64,000 nucleotides of DNA from Chitinophaga polysaccharea (GTDB taxonomy: Bacteria > Bacteroidota > Bacteroidia > Chitinophagales > Chitinophagaceae): assembly GCF_902150045.1 (NCBI RefSeq), contig NZ_CABFVU010000003.1, positions 372,001 through 436,000 of the forward strand, in the 5' to 3' direction. The translations under genes and the position numbers were made by a program. Positions 9,360 to 18,593 of the stretch are shown one piece after another (the first letter of the stretch is position 1; each line of letters opens with the position of its first letter). The notes beneath the pieces were generated by a model. It was not told where the DNA came from. It saw only the letters and a program-made list of their open reading frames with translations, and ran no database searches.

Positions 9360-10700
9360 TTATTTATACTGTAAACGGAACAGTTTAATCTTTGATAACA
9401 ACATTTTACATTCAAGCCAGCCGTAATAAACAATGCTTCTCAGGTTTACATCAGGAAGGTAACGGCGAAGGAAAAAATATCCGAATACCACTGCAAACAA
9501 AAGGTTCAGGCTGGAGGCAATGGCCACTGAGCGTATATCTGCAAAGAGTAATACCAGCGCAATATCCAGCACAATATTCAGTATCAGCTTAATAAGATTT
9601 TTATAGAAATTGATCAGCGGCTTGTTGATCATATCCAATGTAACGCCAATAAACCGGTCGATAGGATAAAGGATGGCCGAAAAGAGGAATATCCTCACAA
9701 TATCGGTGGCCGGCAGATAGGCTTTGGCTGCCAGTAAAAGGATCAGCGGCTTTGTGAATAAAAGCAGCCCTACAACAAACGGAAGAATAAGAATAGTAAC
9801 GGTGCCAGTGTACCTGCAAAAAGCCCGGGACACTTCTTTCCAGTCGCCCCTGTTGGCGGCTGCGGAAATAGTGGGCTGTGAAGTGGCTACAAAGCTGCGC
9901 AATATAATTTCGATCACTTCCATAAATTTCTGGGGAATACTGTATACCGCTACCGCGGTAGGGCTCAGCATTGTTCTCAGTACCAGGTTATCGGAATAAT
10001 TCAGCAGGGCGGAAGAAAACATGCTGCCAACAATCAGTTTCCCGTAATGAAATAATTCGATGGCCTGTGCTTTTGTCCGTGCAGCCATGGTGGTTAAGGC
10101 AGTCCAGCGGAATATCATGCAATAAATACTGGTGATCAGCAGGGATAATGAATAAGTATACAACACATTATGAAGCGTTACCTGTCTCATAAAAAACAAG
10201 ATACCCAGCAACACCAGGAATGACCCGTTCTGCAGCATTCTGATCTGTACAATTTTATCGAATCGGTGCGCTGCCTGTAACACCCATGTGGCAAAGTTAA
10301 AGGGCAGCGAAAGTAAAGTCATAATGCCCAGCCAGCCCAGGAAGAAATGCCAGGTAGGACTGAAGTAACGATAGCCAATGGCATATACCAGGAAGGAAAA
10401 TAAAATAAAGGATAAGGTAAGCAGCAGGGAAATGTACCAGGCGGCTCCTGTTACCTGCCTGCTGGTGGTAATATCGGTGCCAGCGCTGAATTTTATAATG
10501 CCCGATTGCAGCATGGCAGTGCGTATCTGGTCAAGGATATTGTAGGTGGCCAGGAATAATACCCATTCTCCAAAAGCGCTCAGGGAAAGCATCCTTACCA
10601 GCAACGCAAAGGAAAGTACATTGAAAAAAGCCATTATAACATTTCCAAGAAGAGAATGAAAATGCCTGTTACGAACAATAGCCAAAAGTTTAAATGCCAT
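9360..10700 (-). CDS. Polysaccharide/oligosaccharide flippase (Wzx/MOP superfamily)
   Basis: 446 residues, almost entirely hydrophobic, with about 12 predicted membrane helices spread over the full length and short charged loops, such as the cytoplasmic start FKLLAIVRNRHFHSLLGN. It fits the polysaccharide-export branch of the MATE/MOP flippases, which turn undecaprenyl-linked repeats across the inner membrane. No Wzy-like polymerase or Wza/Wzc export genes are seen in the window. It is first in a two-gene minus-strand unit with the GT14 gene. The ATG at 10700 was chosen; a Met 22 residues in is less likely. Confidence 0.88.
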   Translation of the reverse strand: MAFKLLAIVRNRHFHSLLGNVIMAFFNVLSFALLVRMLSLSAFGEWVLFLATYNILDQIRTAMLQSGIIKFSAGTDITTSRQVTGAAWYISLLLTLSFILFSFLVYAIGYRYFSPTWHFFLGWLGIMTLLSLPFNFATWVLQAAHRFDKIVQIRMLQNGSFLVLLGILFFMRQVTLHNVLYTYSLSLLITSIYCMIFRWTALTTMAARTKAQAIELFHYGKLIVGSMFSSALLNYSDNLVLRTMLSPTAVAVYSIPQKFMEVIEIILRSFVATSQPTISAAANRGDWKEVSRAFCRYTGTVTILILPFVVGLLLFTKPLILLLAAKAYLPATDIVRIFLFSAILYPIDRFIGVTLDMINKPLINFYKNLIKLILNIVLDIALVLLFADIRSVAIASSLNLLFAVVFGYFFLRRYLPDVNLRSIVYYGWLECKMLLSKIKLFRLQYK

Positions 10701-11031
10701 GAACCATTAATTACATCAAGTACTATGAATGATAATGGCTTTTTACAGGATGAGGTTAAAAAAGAGGAATATCAAAATATCCGGAAGAGCAAAGGTAATT
10801 TTTTTATTGATAATAATCAGATTCTCAAACATGTTATATAGAAAATAGACAAATAAATATAGATATAAAATATTTATACTTTATTTATTGTAATGATATA
10901 TGTTATTTTTTTTCATTATGTGAATTAAAAAAAAGCTTTCTTTGCAATAATTAAAACCCTTTTCCCGGGAACTTTTAAGTATCGTGTATGAGGATAGACT
11001 TTTAAAACTACTGCACAAGCCATATATTTAT
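10701..11031. other. Intergenic region, divergent promoters
   Basis: Very AT-rich. It separates the leftward flippase from the rightward secreted esterase/PKD gene. A TTCCCGGGAA palindrome lies at 10962-10971, and a TTTCTTTG sequence before it resembles a -7 element with one mismatch. A GTG at 10984 would extend the downstream protein by 16 residues. No other gene is seen. Confidence 0.5.
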
Positions 11032-14000
11032 ATGATAAACCATCTGCTATTGCTGAGGCATTTTTTTTGCCGCAATATTTATAGGCTAGGCGCTATATTG
11101 ATAATATCCTGTTTTGGATCAGTCCCTGTTTTCAGCCAGGTGCAGACAGCGCGATCGTTTAGCGATCCTACGATGTCTAACATAAAAGGTTTCTATGAAT
11201 ATCTTCCCGCAGGTTATAGCCAGGGAAGCGGTAAGAAATATCCCTTGATCATTTTCTTTCATGGCAACGGTGAACTGGCCAGCTATGGTTCGCCTTTATC
11301 AGCTGTTCTTAGAAACGGGTTGCCCCGGGTGATTGCTGATGGTAGATTTCCCAACACCTTTACAGTAAATAATCAAACCTATTCGTTTATAGTAATATCC
11401 CCCCAGTTCAATACCTGGCCGGGTTCCGGCGATGTAACCCTGTTTAAGAACTATCTTCTGACAAAATATGATATTGATCCCGACCGCATTTACATCACCG
11501 GTTTAAGTATGGGAGGCGGATTAACATGGGGCGCACTTTGTGAAGATAAAACAAAGGCAAAAGCTTTTGCGGGTGCCGCTGTTGTTTGCGGGATGTATCC
11601 GCCCACCACTGCCTATGCAGCCGTAGTGGCGTCTAATAACACGCCTGTATGGGCATTCCACAATGATGGAGATGGTACCGTACCTTCAGACTATTCAAAG
11701 AACTGGGTAAAGTATATCAACGCCACCATACCGGCTCCCAACCCGCTGGCAAAGCTTACTATTTACAATTCCACTTCGCATGATGCATGGACCAAAGCCT
11801 ACGATCCCAATACGAGAGAAGATGGCAGGAACATGTATGAGTGGATGTTGCAATACACCAAAGATGGCGCAGTTACAGTGCCACCTGTTACACCACCGGT
11901 CACCGGCGGGAAGCGCATCGTGGTGCCCATGAGTAACAGCGCCAACGGCCGCGCAGAAATATATTACCCGGACGCTATGAAAACATTTAATGTAAGCCCG
12001 GGCGATACCTTATGCATACCCGCAGGGGAATATGAATACCTGCACCTGGGAAATCTTACCGGTACGGCCGATAAACCTATTGTTATTATTAACTGTGGTG
12101 GACAGGTAAAGCTGGGTGTAAAGAACCAGGGCACTGCCGCGGTGTTTAATGCGCCCACCTGCCGGTTTGTGGAAATCAGCGGGAGCGGGGATAAGAATTA
12201 TGAATTTGGTTTTGACCTGAACGGTACCAACATTTCCGGTCTTAAAATATTCGGGCTTACCTTAGGTGTAGGCGCTTCAGACTTTGACGTACATAATATT
12301 TACATCCACGACGGCAATATCCTGTTACAGGCTAAAACCCTGCAAACCTGCGCCCAGCCGCAATACCTGGAAGGCGCCTTCGTGATGAAGAATGTGAAAC
12401 TGCATCATATTAAATGCCGTAACTCCACCGGTGAAGGCTTTTACATCGGTAACACGCACTACTACTGGACAGAAGGAACCTGTGTGGATATGAGATCGCA
12501 CTGGATCGAAAACCTTTGGGTGTATGATAATGACCTGGAAAATATCGGGAGCGACGGTATACAGATATCAATGGCTAAGAACGGCGACAACCGCGTGTTT
12601 AATAACCGCCTGGTAAATTATGCCACTTCAAAAAATTCTGCACATGGCTACGGTATCCTCATCGGCTCCGGCTCCAGCCTGAAAGTATACAATAATACCA
12701 TCACCACGGGCTACATGCCGGGAGTAACCGTTTTCGGCTCAGGTGTAAGCGAGATATACAATAACGTGATCTCTGATATTTTTTATGAAGGGATCAACGT
12801 GGCAGATAAAATACCAGAAAATACTACCGCAGATCTTTTTCCACCTCCCGCTGCTATCATCTACAATAACACCATCGTTAATACAGATGCTGGTAAGAAC
12901 GGTATCAAAATATTTGCGTATCAAACACCTATCGGTCACCAGGTATATAATAACCTCCTGGTAGAAACCGGAACGGCCTTCGATTACCCCTCAAAGGGAT
13001 TGTATATAAAAGGAGATCAGCCGATAAAGCTTACTTCAGGAAACAACCTCTGTTACACCGATGTAGCCTCCGCTAATTTCGTGGACGGCGCCGCCGGAAA
13101 TTTCCGGTTGCTATCCACGTCCACCGCGATAAACACGGGCAGGGACATGACCGACTTCTCATTAAAAACTGATTTCGACAATACCGCAAGGCCCCAGCAA
13201 AGTAAATATGATGTAGGCGCGTTTGAATTTAAGTCCGGCGGCACCACTTCCCCGCCCGTTTCAAATGCAGGCAGTGATATAACCATCACCTTACCGGTTG
13301 ACTATGCAACGCTTGATGGCGCTTTGTCCACCGCTTCCTCCGGCAGTGCCATTCAAAGCTATGCCTGGAAAAAGATCTCAGGTCCTGCAGCGGGAACTAT
13401 TGTGAGCGCCAATATGGTGAAAACAAGTGTAACCGGTCTTACCCAGGGAAACTACGTATATGCATTAACGGTAACTGATAAGAACGGGCTCACGGATGCC
13501 GACAGTATAGCCGTTACCGTTAAACCTGCCGCTAATAAACCACCGGTAGCCAGTGCCGGAAGTGATATCCAGGTGCAGTTACCGGTAAATACTACCTCGC
13601 TGGACGGCAGCGCTTCTACTGATGCCGATGGACAAATTACTTCATGGGCATGGACAAAAACCGCTGGCCCGGCCGGGGGAGATCTTTCCGCCGCAAACGC
13701 CGCTAAAACAAATGTAAGCAACCTGGTGGCCGGCACGTATACCTTCCGCCTCATCATTACAGATAACGCAGGCGCAAAGGATACCGCTACTGTAAAAGTG
13801 ACGGTGCTGACTGCCGCCAATAAACCACCGGTGGCCAATGCAGGGAAGAACATCCAGATACAACTGCCGGTAAACACAGCTACGCTTAATGGCAGCGCTT
13901 CTGCAGATGCCGATGGACAAATTGTTAGCTGGTTATGGCAGAAAACTGCTGGTCCTGCCGGTGGCGACCTTGCAACAGCCAGTGCCGCACAAACAGCCGT

Positions 14001-14952
14001 GAACAACCTTGCTGCAGGTACGTATACCTATCAGCTAACCGTAACAGATAATAATAACGCCACGGCCACGGCTACAGTAACCGTATTGGTGCTGGCGGCA
14101 GCGCCCAATCAATCGCCGGTAGCTGATGCCGGCAACAACATCAGCATACAGTTGCCGGTGAACAGTGCCGCCCTGGATGGCAGCGCCTCCGCGGATGCCG
14201 ACGGGCAAATTGTAACCTGGCTATGGGAAAAAACTGCCGGTCCTGCCGGAGGCAATATTGCCAGCGCAGGTACCGCTAAAACAAACATAAGCAACCTGCA
14301 GGAAGGAACATATACTTTCCGTCTTACGGTAACGGATAATAACGGGGCGACAAGTAACGCTACGGTAAACATCACGGTATTGCCGGTGGAGAACAAAGCG
14401 CCGGTGGCACAAACACAGGGCGACAGGAGCATTCAGCAGCCAATGAATTCATTCATTGCAGATGGTAGTTCCTCTTATGACCCCGATGGTACTATTGTGA
14501 AGTATGAATGGATGCAGGTAACCGGCCCCACCAGCGCTAATTTAAAGAGCCCCGACCAGGTACAAACCCTAATCAATGGCTTACAGGCAGGGCAGTACCA
14601 GTTCAGGCTTACCGTTACAGATGATAAGAATGCTACAGCTACCACCACCTTTAACTTAACGGTACTGGGCAACGATATTATTTCTCATGCAGATGATTCG
14701 CTGGCCATATCTCCCAATCCTGCAACAAACATCATACGCCTGAAGATTGTCCGCAAGAGCGAACAGCCTTTGCAGGTCAGGATTTTTGACATGAACGGCC
14801 GGATGCAGCAACAATTAATGTTTACCACGCCGGATTCCTTCCAGTCGGATGTAAACATCAGTAATTTATCAAACGGACATTTTATAGTGGAGGTGAAGTC
14901 GCAGGACAACAGCTATAATAAGAAAGGACGTTTTATAAAAATAAGCAACTAG
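11032..14952 (+). CDS. Secreted multidomain protein: esterase + beta-helix + five PKD-like repeats + T9SS sorting domain
   Basis: 1306 residues from the ATG at 11032 (a GTG at 10984 adds 16). Order: signal peptide ending near VFSQ; an alpha/beta-hydrolase of the feruloyl-esterase/PHB-depolymerase type with FHGNGE (oxyanion), nucleophile elbow GLSMG, an Asp in HNDGDGTVP and a His in TSHDAW; a proline-rich linker; a right-handed beta-helix region (about 11.9-13.2 kb) rich in YNN motifs, like pectate lyases; five Ig-like PKD/REJ repeats of about 95 residues (13.24-14.67 kb); and a C-terminal type-A T9SS sorting domain (ISPNPATN, IFDMNGR, ISNLSNGHFIVEV). It is probably exported by the type IX system and cell-attached, acting on acylated plant or microbial polysaccharide. 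The substrate is inferred only. Confidence 0.88.
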   Translation: MINHLLLLRHFFCRNIYRLGAILIISCFGSVPVFSQVQTARSFSDPTMSNIKGFYEYLPAGYSQGSGKKYPLIIFFHGNGELASYGSPLSAVLRNGLPRVIADGRFPNTFTVNNQTYSFIVISPQFNTWPGSGDVTLFKNYLLTKYDIDPDRIYITGLSMGGGLTWGALCEDKTKAKAFAGAAVVCGMYPPTTAYAAVVASNNTPVWAFHNDGDGTVPSDYSKNWVKYINATIPAPNPLAKLTIYNSTSHDAWTKAYDPNTREDGRNMYEWMLQYTKDGAVTVPPVTPPVTGGKRIVVPMSNSANGRAEIYYPDAMKTFNVSPGDTLCIPAGEYEYLHLGNLTGTADKPIVIINCGGQVKLGVKNQGTAAVFNAPTCRFVEISGSGDKNYEFGFDLNGTNISGLKIFGLTLGVGASDFDVHNIYIHDGNILLQAKTLQTCAQPQYLEGAFVMKNVKLHHIKCRNSTGEGFYIGNTHYYWTEGTCVDMRSHWIENLWVYDNDLENIGSDGIQISMAKNGDNRVFNNRLVNYATSKNSAHGYGILIGSGSSLKVYNNTITTGYMPGVTVFGSGVSEIYNNVISDIFYEGINVADKIPENTTADLFPPPAAIIYNNTIVNTDAGKNGIKIFAYQTPIGHQVYNNLLVETGTAFDYPSKGLYIKGDQPIKLTSGNNLCYTDVASANFVDGAAGNFRLLSTSTAINTGRDMTDFSLKTDFDNTARPQQSKYDVGAFEFKSGGTTSPPVSNAGSDITITLPVDYATLDGALSTASSGSAIQSYAWKKISGPAAGTIVSANMVKTSVTGLTQGNYVYALTVTDKNGLTDADSIAVTVKPAANKPPVASAGSDIQVQLPVNTTSLDGSASTDADGQITSWAWTKTAGPAGGDLSAANAAKTNVSNLVAGTYTFRLIITDNAGAKDTATVKVTVLTAANKPPVANAGKNIQIQLPVNTATLNGSASADADGQIVSWLWQKTAGPAGGDLATASAAQTAVNNLAAGTYTYQLTVTDNNNATATATVTVLVLAAAPNQSPVADAGNNISIQLPVNSAALDGSASADADGQIVTWLWEKTAGPAGGNIASAGTAKTNISNLQEGTYTFRLTVTDNNGATSNATVNITVLPVENKAPVAQTQGDRSIQQPMNSFIADGSSSYDPDGTIVKYEWMQVTGPTSANLKSPDQVQTLINGLQAGQYQFRLTVTDDKNATATTTFNLTVLGNDIISHADDSLAISPNPATNIIRLKIVRKSEQPLQVRIFDMNGRMQQQLMFTTPDSFQSDVNISNLSNGHFIVEVKSQDNSYNKKGRFIKISN
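13237..14670 (+). repeat. Five tandem PKD-like domain repeats
   Basis: Five units of about 285-291 bp. Each encodes a cycle beginning PPVAxAGxDIxIQLPVN, then DGSASxDADGQI, WxKTAGPAGG, and ending TYTFRLTVTDN. The middle three are the most alike, also at DNA level, which suggests recent duplication or homogenisation; the first and last are divergent. Confidence 0.85.
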
Positions 14953-15563
14953 ATCTTTTCCCAGGTACCACTGGATGGTTGATATTGACGGATAGGGCGG
15001 GCAGGATTGCCCGCCACTATTGTATAAGGAGGTACATCTTTGGTTACCACACTGCCGCCGGCCACCACGGAATGCCGCCCGATAGTAACGCCTGCGGTGA
15101 TAACGCTGTTGGCGCCTATCCAGCAATCCGCTTCTACAACAATTTCACCTGTAGTACACGGCTGCAGCGAAATAGGCATATCAGGATCTTTATAGCCATG
15201 ATTCAACCCCGACAGCACAATGTTCTGCGCCAGTATAACATGATCGCCTATACGTACGGGGCCAATCAGCACATTACCTATTCCTATCCTTACATGGTTG
15301 CCGATGATCACAGCGCCCATACCATTATTTACAGTAGCAAAATCTTCTATGGTGGAGTAGTTTCCCAGGGTAAAGGTATTAAAGGGAAGTACATCCATCC
15401 GGGTCCGTCTCCGGATAAGTGCGCCCTTCCCTTTTTTATGGAAAAAAGGATTTACGAACAACCGCACCCATAACCGGGGGCGAGCCTGGTGCCTGGGCAT
15501 CAGGAGGTATAAAGCCAGTTTCTTCAGACCAGGGTGTTGTTTCAGTTTTTCTTTGATGCTCAT
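14949..15563 (-). CDS. Left-handed beta-helix (hexapeptide repeat) acyltransferase
   Basis: 204 residues with consecutive hexapeptide repeats from about residue 55 to 185 (VIIGNHVRIGIGNVLIGP, then ITAGVTIGRHSVVAGGSVV) and the family ending PPYTIVAGNPARPI. This is the WcaF/maltose-O-acetyltransferase type that moves an acetyl group from acetyl-CoA to a sugar, so probably a glycan O-acetyltransferase. Its stop codon shares the palindrome CTAG (14949-14952) with the stop of the convergent esterase gene, so the two ends overlap by 4 bp. It follows the GT4 gene at 15566 by 2 bp, so the pair is one operon. Confidence 0.9.
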   Translation of the reverse strand: MSIKEKLKQHPGLKKLALYLLMPRHQARPRLWVRLFVNPFFHKKGKGALIRRRTRMDVLPFNTFTLGNYSTIEDFATVNNGMGAVIIGNHVRIGIGNVLIGPVRIGDHVILAQNIVLSGLNHGYKDPDMPISLQPCTTGEIVVEADCWIGANSVITAGVTIGRHSVVAGGSVVTKDVPPYTIVAGNPARPIRQYQPSSGTWEKI

Positions 15564-15565
15564 AA

Positions 15566-16771
15566 TCAGTTACCGCTGGTGTTTAAGATGGCCTGGTAAA
15601 TAGCTGCCACAGAATTTTCCCAGGTATGTGTGCCGGCAAAGCGGATACGTTCACTTGCAAGTGAAGGATCTGCATTTTCTGATAAGGCTCTTTCAATCAG
15701 CGGAACATAGTCGCCCGCCGTTGCAGCCTGGTATACATGTTGCCTGAACAGCTCCATGGTTTTGGTAGCAGTGGCCACTACCGGTTTGCCCATGGCCAGG
15801 TACTCATCTATTTTCAGGGGATAGTTCCCGGCCGTTACTTCGTTCAGTACCTGAGGGTTGAGGCATACATCAAAAGCCTGTACATAAGCAGGGAGCTGCG
15901 ACAGATCCTTATGCCCTGTAAAATAAACGTTTGGCAGCTGGTGAAGCCGGGAAGCCTTAAAGTCGTCGTCTTCCGGGCCAACAAGTACCAGTTTCCAGTC
16001 GGGCCGTTCACTGGCTATCTTTATTAACACATTAATATCCAGCCGCAGCGATTTCAGCGCTCCCACATAGCCTATTACCGGGCCTTTGCCTGTTGGTACG
16101 TCTTCGGGCACCGGATGCTCAGCAGCAGCATTGAACAACCGCAGATCACATCCCTGTCCAACGTAATAGCTCGCGGGATTGTATTGCTGCAGCATTTCCT
16201 TAAGGTATAATGAATTGGCCACTGCGGCATCGGCCTTTGCAATATGCTGCGGTTCCAGCCGCAGCCCGTGCTTCTTCCAATAAGGAACGCCAAGCAGGTA
16301 ATCCCTGCTGTAGTACACATAACTGGATGGTTGTAACATCTCCTTGAGATAGAATCCCCGGAAGATGTCATTATCATTAAACAAAATGATGTCTTTGAAA
16401 TTCATTTCCCGGATAGCCTCCCTGATACTGTCCGCAAACTTTCTGTTATTGCGCTTGTTAAACCAGGAAAACAGCGGTGTGAAAGGCAGCCAGTTGATAG
16501 ATTCCAGCACTGCGGAAGGGTAGTAGTTCCAAAGGTTATTACTTATCGGAACAATAGCCGGCACTTTCTTGCTGATGGCATCGAGCTGGTATTGTACATG
16601 TGGATCGTCTTTCCCGTTGATAACGGTATTCCTGTCCAGCGGTGAGTTAATATATAATACCCTGTTGTGCCGGGCAAATTCCATCGCAATATTTTTACAG
16701 TTACTTCCAATAGAAGTATACCATTGTTGCAGCCCGATTATAACTATATCTCTGTTTTGAATTAACGGCAC
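15566..16771 (-). CDS. Glycosyltransferase (GT-B fold, GT4/TuaH-like)
   Basis: 401 residues. The N-terminal half has DIVIIGLQQWYTSIGSN and LYINSPLDRN, similar to TuaH-like transferases of teichuronic acid synthesis. The C-terminal half has VIGYVGALKS, LVLVGPEDDDF and the donor-binding region around PLKIDEYLAMGKPVVATAT. It is probably cytoplasmic, adding a sugar to the surface glycan. It is first in a two-gene unit with the hexapeptide acyltransferase (2-bp gap), so a coupled glycosylation and acetylation step is likely. Confidence 0.88.
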   Translation of the reverse strand: MPLIQNRDIVIIGLQQWYTSIGSNCKNIAMEFARHNRVLYINSPLDRNTVINGKDDPHVQYQLDAISKKVPAIVPISNNLWNYYPSAVLESINWLPFTPLFSWFNKRNNRKFADSIREAIREMNFKDIILFNDNDIFRGFYLKEMLQPSSYVYYSRDYLLGVPYWKKHGLRLEPQHIAKADAAVANSLYLKEMLQQYNPASYYVGQGCDLRLFNAAAEHPVPEDVPTGKGPVIGYVGALKSLRLDINVLIKIASERPDWKLVLVGPEDDDFKASRLHQLPNVYFTGHKDLSQLPAYVQAFDVCLNPQVLNEVTAGNYPLKIDEYLAMGKPVVATATKTMELFRQHVYQAATAGDYVPLIERALSENADPSLASERIRFAGTHTWENSVAAIYQAILNTSGN

Positions 16772-16939
16772 GATAGCAAAGGTGTAATTGATGTATACGG
16801 TTTATAAACTAAATGTGCAGGTTTGCCGTTGGGGATGGTTAAATATGAAGTTCTTAACTTTAACTGCAAAGTAAATAAAAAATTCGATATTATTGAAGTA
16901 TTACGATAACAATTGTCTTTTAAAACAGAAAAACAGGCT

Positions 16940-18463
16940 ATGTCAGAAACAGTAGAAATAAGGAATTTAACCGTGGAAGATTACCTTGATCTCAAGGAAT
17001 CTATGGTATCGGCCTATGCCGATATGGCGGGCAGTTACTGGCGGGAGCCTACCATACAACGGCTGATCAAGCTTTTCCCGGAAGGGCAGATAGCGGTTAC
17101 GGTGAATGATAAAGTTGTAGGATGTGCGCTGGCAATCATAGTAGACTATGAGAAATTCGGTGATAACCACACCTATGAACAGATCACCGGTTACTATACT
17201 TTTAATACACATAACCCCAAGGGGGATACGCTGTATGGCATAGAGGTATTTGTGCATCCAGACTATCGCGGAAAGCGACTGGCCCGCCGCTTATATGACG
17301 CCCGTAAAAACCTTTGCGAGCAGTTGAACCTTCAGGGTATTGTAGCCGGCGGACGGATCCCTAATTTTGAAAAGTATTCGGACAGGATGTCGCCCAGGGA
17401 GTATATTGAAAAGGTGCAGGACCGGGAAATTTACGATCCCACACTAACGTTCCAGTTTTCAAACGACTTTACCGTAAAGAAGATCCTCAGGAACTATTTA
17501 CCTAATGATGAAGCCTCTAAAGGTTTTGCCACCCTCTTACAGTGGTTCAATATCTATTATGAAAAGGACCTCGACACTATCCGGTATAATAAGTCCACGG
17601 TGCGTATTGGCCTGGTACAATGGCAGATGCGCGACTATGGCGGCCTGGATGGCTTTCTGCAACAGGTGGAATATTTCATTGACGCAGTTAGTGATTACGG
17701 ATCCGACTTCGTGGTATTCCCTGAACTGTTTAACTCCCCGCTGATGGGAGAGTTTAACCAGATGGACCCCGCCGGGGCCATCCGGGGAGTAGCCCAGTAC
17801 ACTAACCAGCTGAGGGAAATATTCCAGCAGCATGCGGTAGCCTATAATGTAAATATCATCTCAGGAAGCATGCCCATTGTAATAGATGAGGGGCTGTATA
17901 ATATTTCCTATCTCTGTCGCCGCGACGGCACTTACGAACAGTATATCAAGATTCACCCCACGCCAGGTGAAGTTGCCGCCTGGGGAATCAAAGGAGGAAG
18001 CGATATCAAAGTGTTTGACACCGACTGTGGTAAAATCGGTATCCAGATCTGCTATGATGTGGAATTCCCTGAGCCTTCACGTATCCTGGCGGAAGAAGGT
18101 ATGCAGATCCTGTTTGTTCCTTTCATGACCGATACCCAGCATGCCTATAACCGTGTCAGGTTCTGCGCGCAGGCAAGGGCTGTTGAAAATGAGTGTTATG
18201 TGGCCATCGCCGGCTGTATCGGGAACCTGCCCAAGGTAAACAATATGGACCTGCAGTATGCGCAGTCCTGCGTATTTACTCCCTCCGATTTTGCTTTCCC
18301 CGTAACCGGCATCAAAGCAGAATCAACCCCTAATACAGAAATGGTGGTTATTGCTGATGTGGATCTTGTATTGTTGAAGGAATTACATGCCTTTGGAAGC
18401 GTGCAAACTAAAAAAGATATCCGGAATGACCTGTACGAGGTAAAATACAAGAAGAAGAAATAG
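16940..18463 (+). CDS. GNAT acetyltransferase fused to carbon-nitrogen hydrolase (nitrilase superfamily)
   Basis: 507 residues from the ATG at 16940; a TTG at 16913 in frame adds nine residues. Residues about 1-200 form a GNAT domain (GIEVFVHPDYRGKRLARRLY carries the acetyl-CoA-binding R/Q-x-x-G-x-R/A motif). Residues about 225-500 form a nitrilase domain with the Glu-Lys-Cys triad: E in VVFPELFNSP, K in YIKIHPTPGE and C in QICYDVEFPE. The fusion is known from Bacteroidota and other bacteria; its substrate is not established. It stands alone on the plus strand with a terminator at 18523. Confidence 0.92.
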   Translation: MSETVEIRNLTVEDYLDLKESMVSAYADMAGSYWREPTIQRLIKLFPEGQIAVTVNDKVVGCALAIIVDYEKFGDNHTYEQITGYYTFNTHNPKGDTLYGIEVFVHPDYRGKRLARRLYDARKNLCEQLNLQGIVAGGRIPNFEKYSDRMSPREYIEKVQDREIYDPTLTFQFSNDFTVKKILRNYLPNDEASKGFATLLQWFNIYYEKDLDTIRYNKSTVRIGLVQWQMRDYGGLDGFLQQVEYFIDAVSDYGSDFVVFPELFNSPLMGEFNQMDPAGAIRGVAQYTNQLREIFQQHAVAYNVNIISGSMPIVIDEGLYNISYLCRRDGTYEQYIKIHPTPGEVAAWGIKGGSDIKVFDTDCGKIGIQICYDVEFPEPSRILAEEGMQILFVPFMTDTQHAYNRVRFCAQARAVENECYVAIAGCIGNLPKVNNMDLQYAQSCVFTPSDFAFPVTGIKAESTPNTEMVVIADVDLVLLKELHAFGSVQTKKDIRNDLYEVKYKKKK

Positions 18464-18522
18464 ATATAGATGAGCGGTGTTTTTTAATTATAGATAAACA
18501 TAATATAATAAAGGAAAATAAT

Positions 18523-18562
18523 AGGATAATGGCGGGCAGATGCTTGCTGTTATCCTTTTTTA
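18523..18562 (+). terminator. Rho-independent terminator after GNAT-nitrilase gene
   Basis: AGGATAA (18523-18529) pairs with TTATCCT (18550-18556); the stem can extend with G-U pairs, and a T-run follows immediately. Confidence 0.7.
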
Positions 18563-18593
18563 GTTCTAAATTTCACTACAAATTCCCTGATTT

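Noticed and set aside
13452..14432. Long minus-strand ORFs opposite the PKD repeats
   Set aside because: They are shadow frames produced by the repetitive GC-biased codons of the PKD coding strand.
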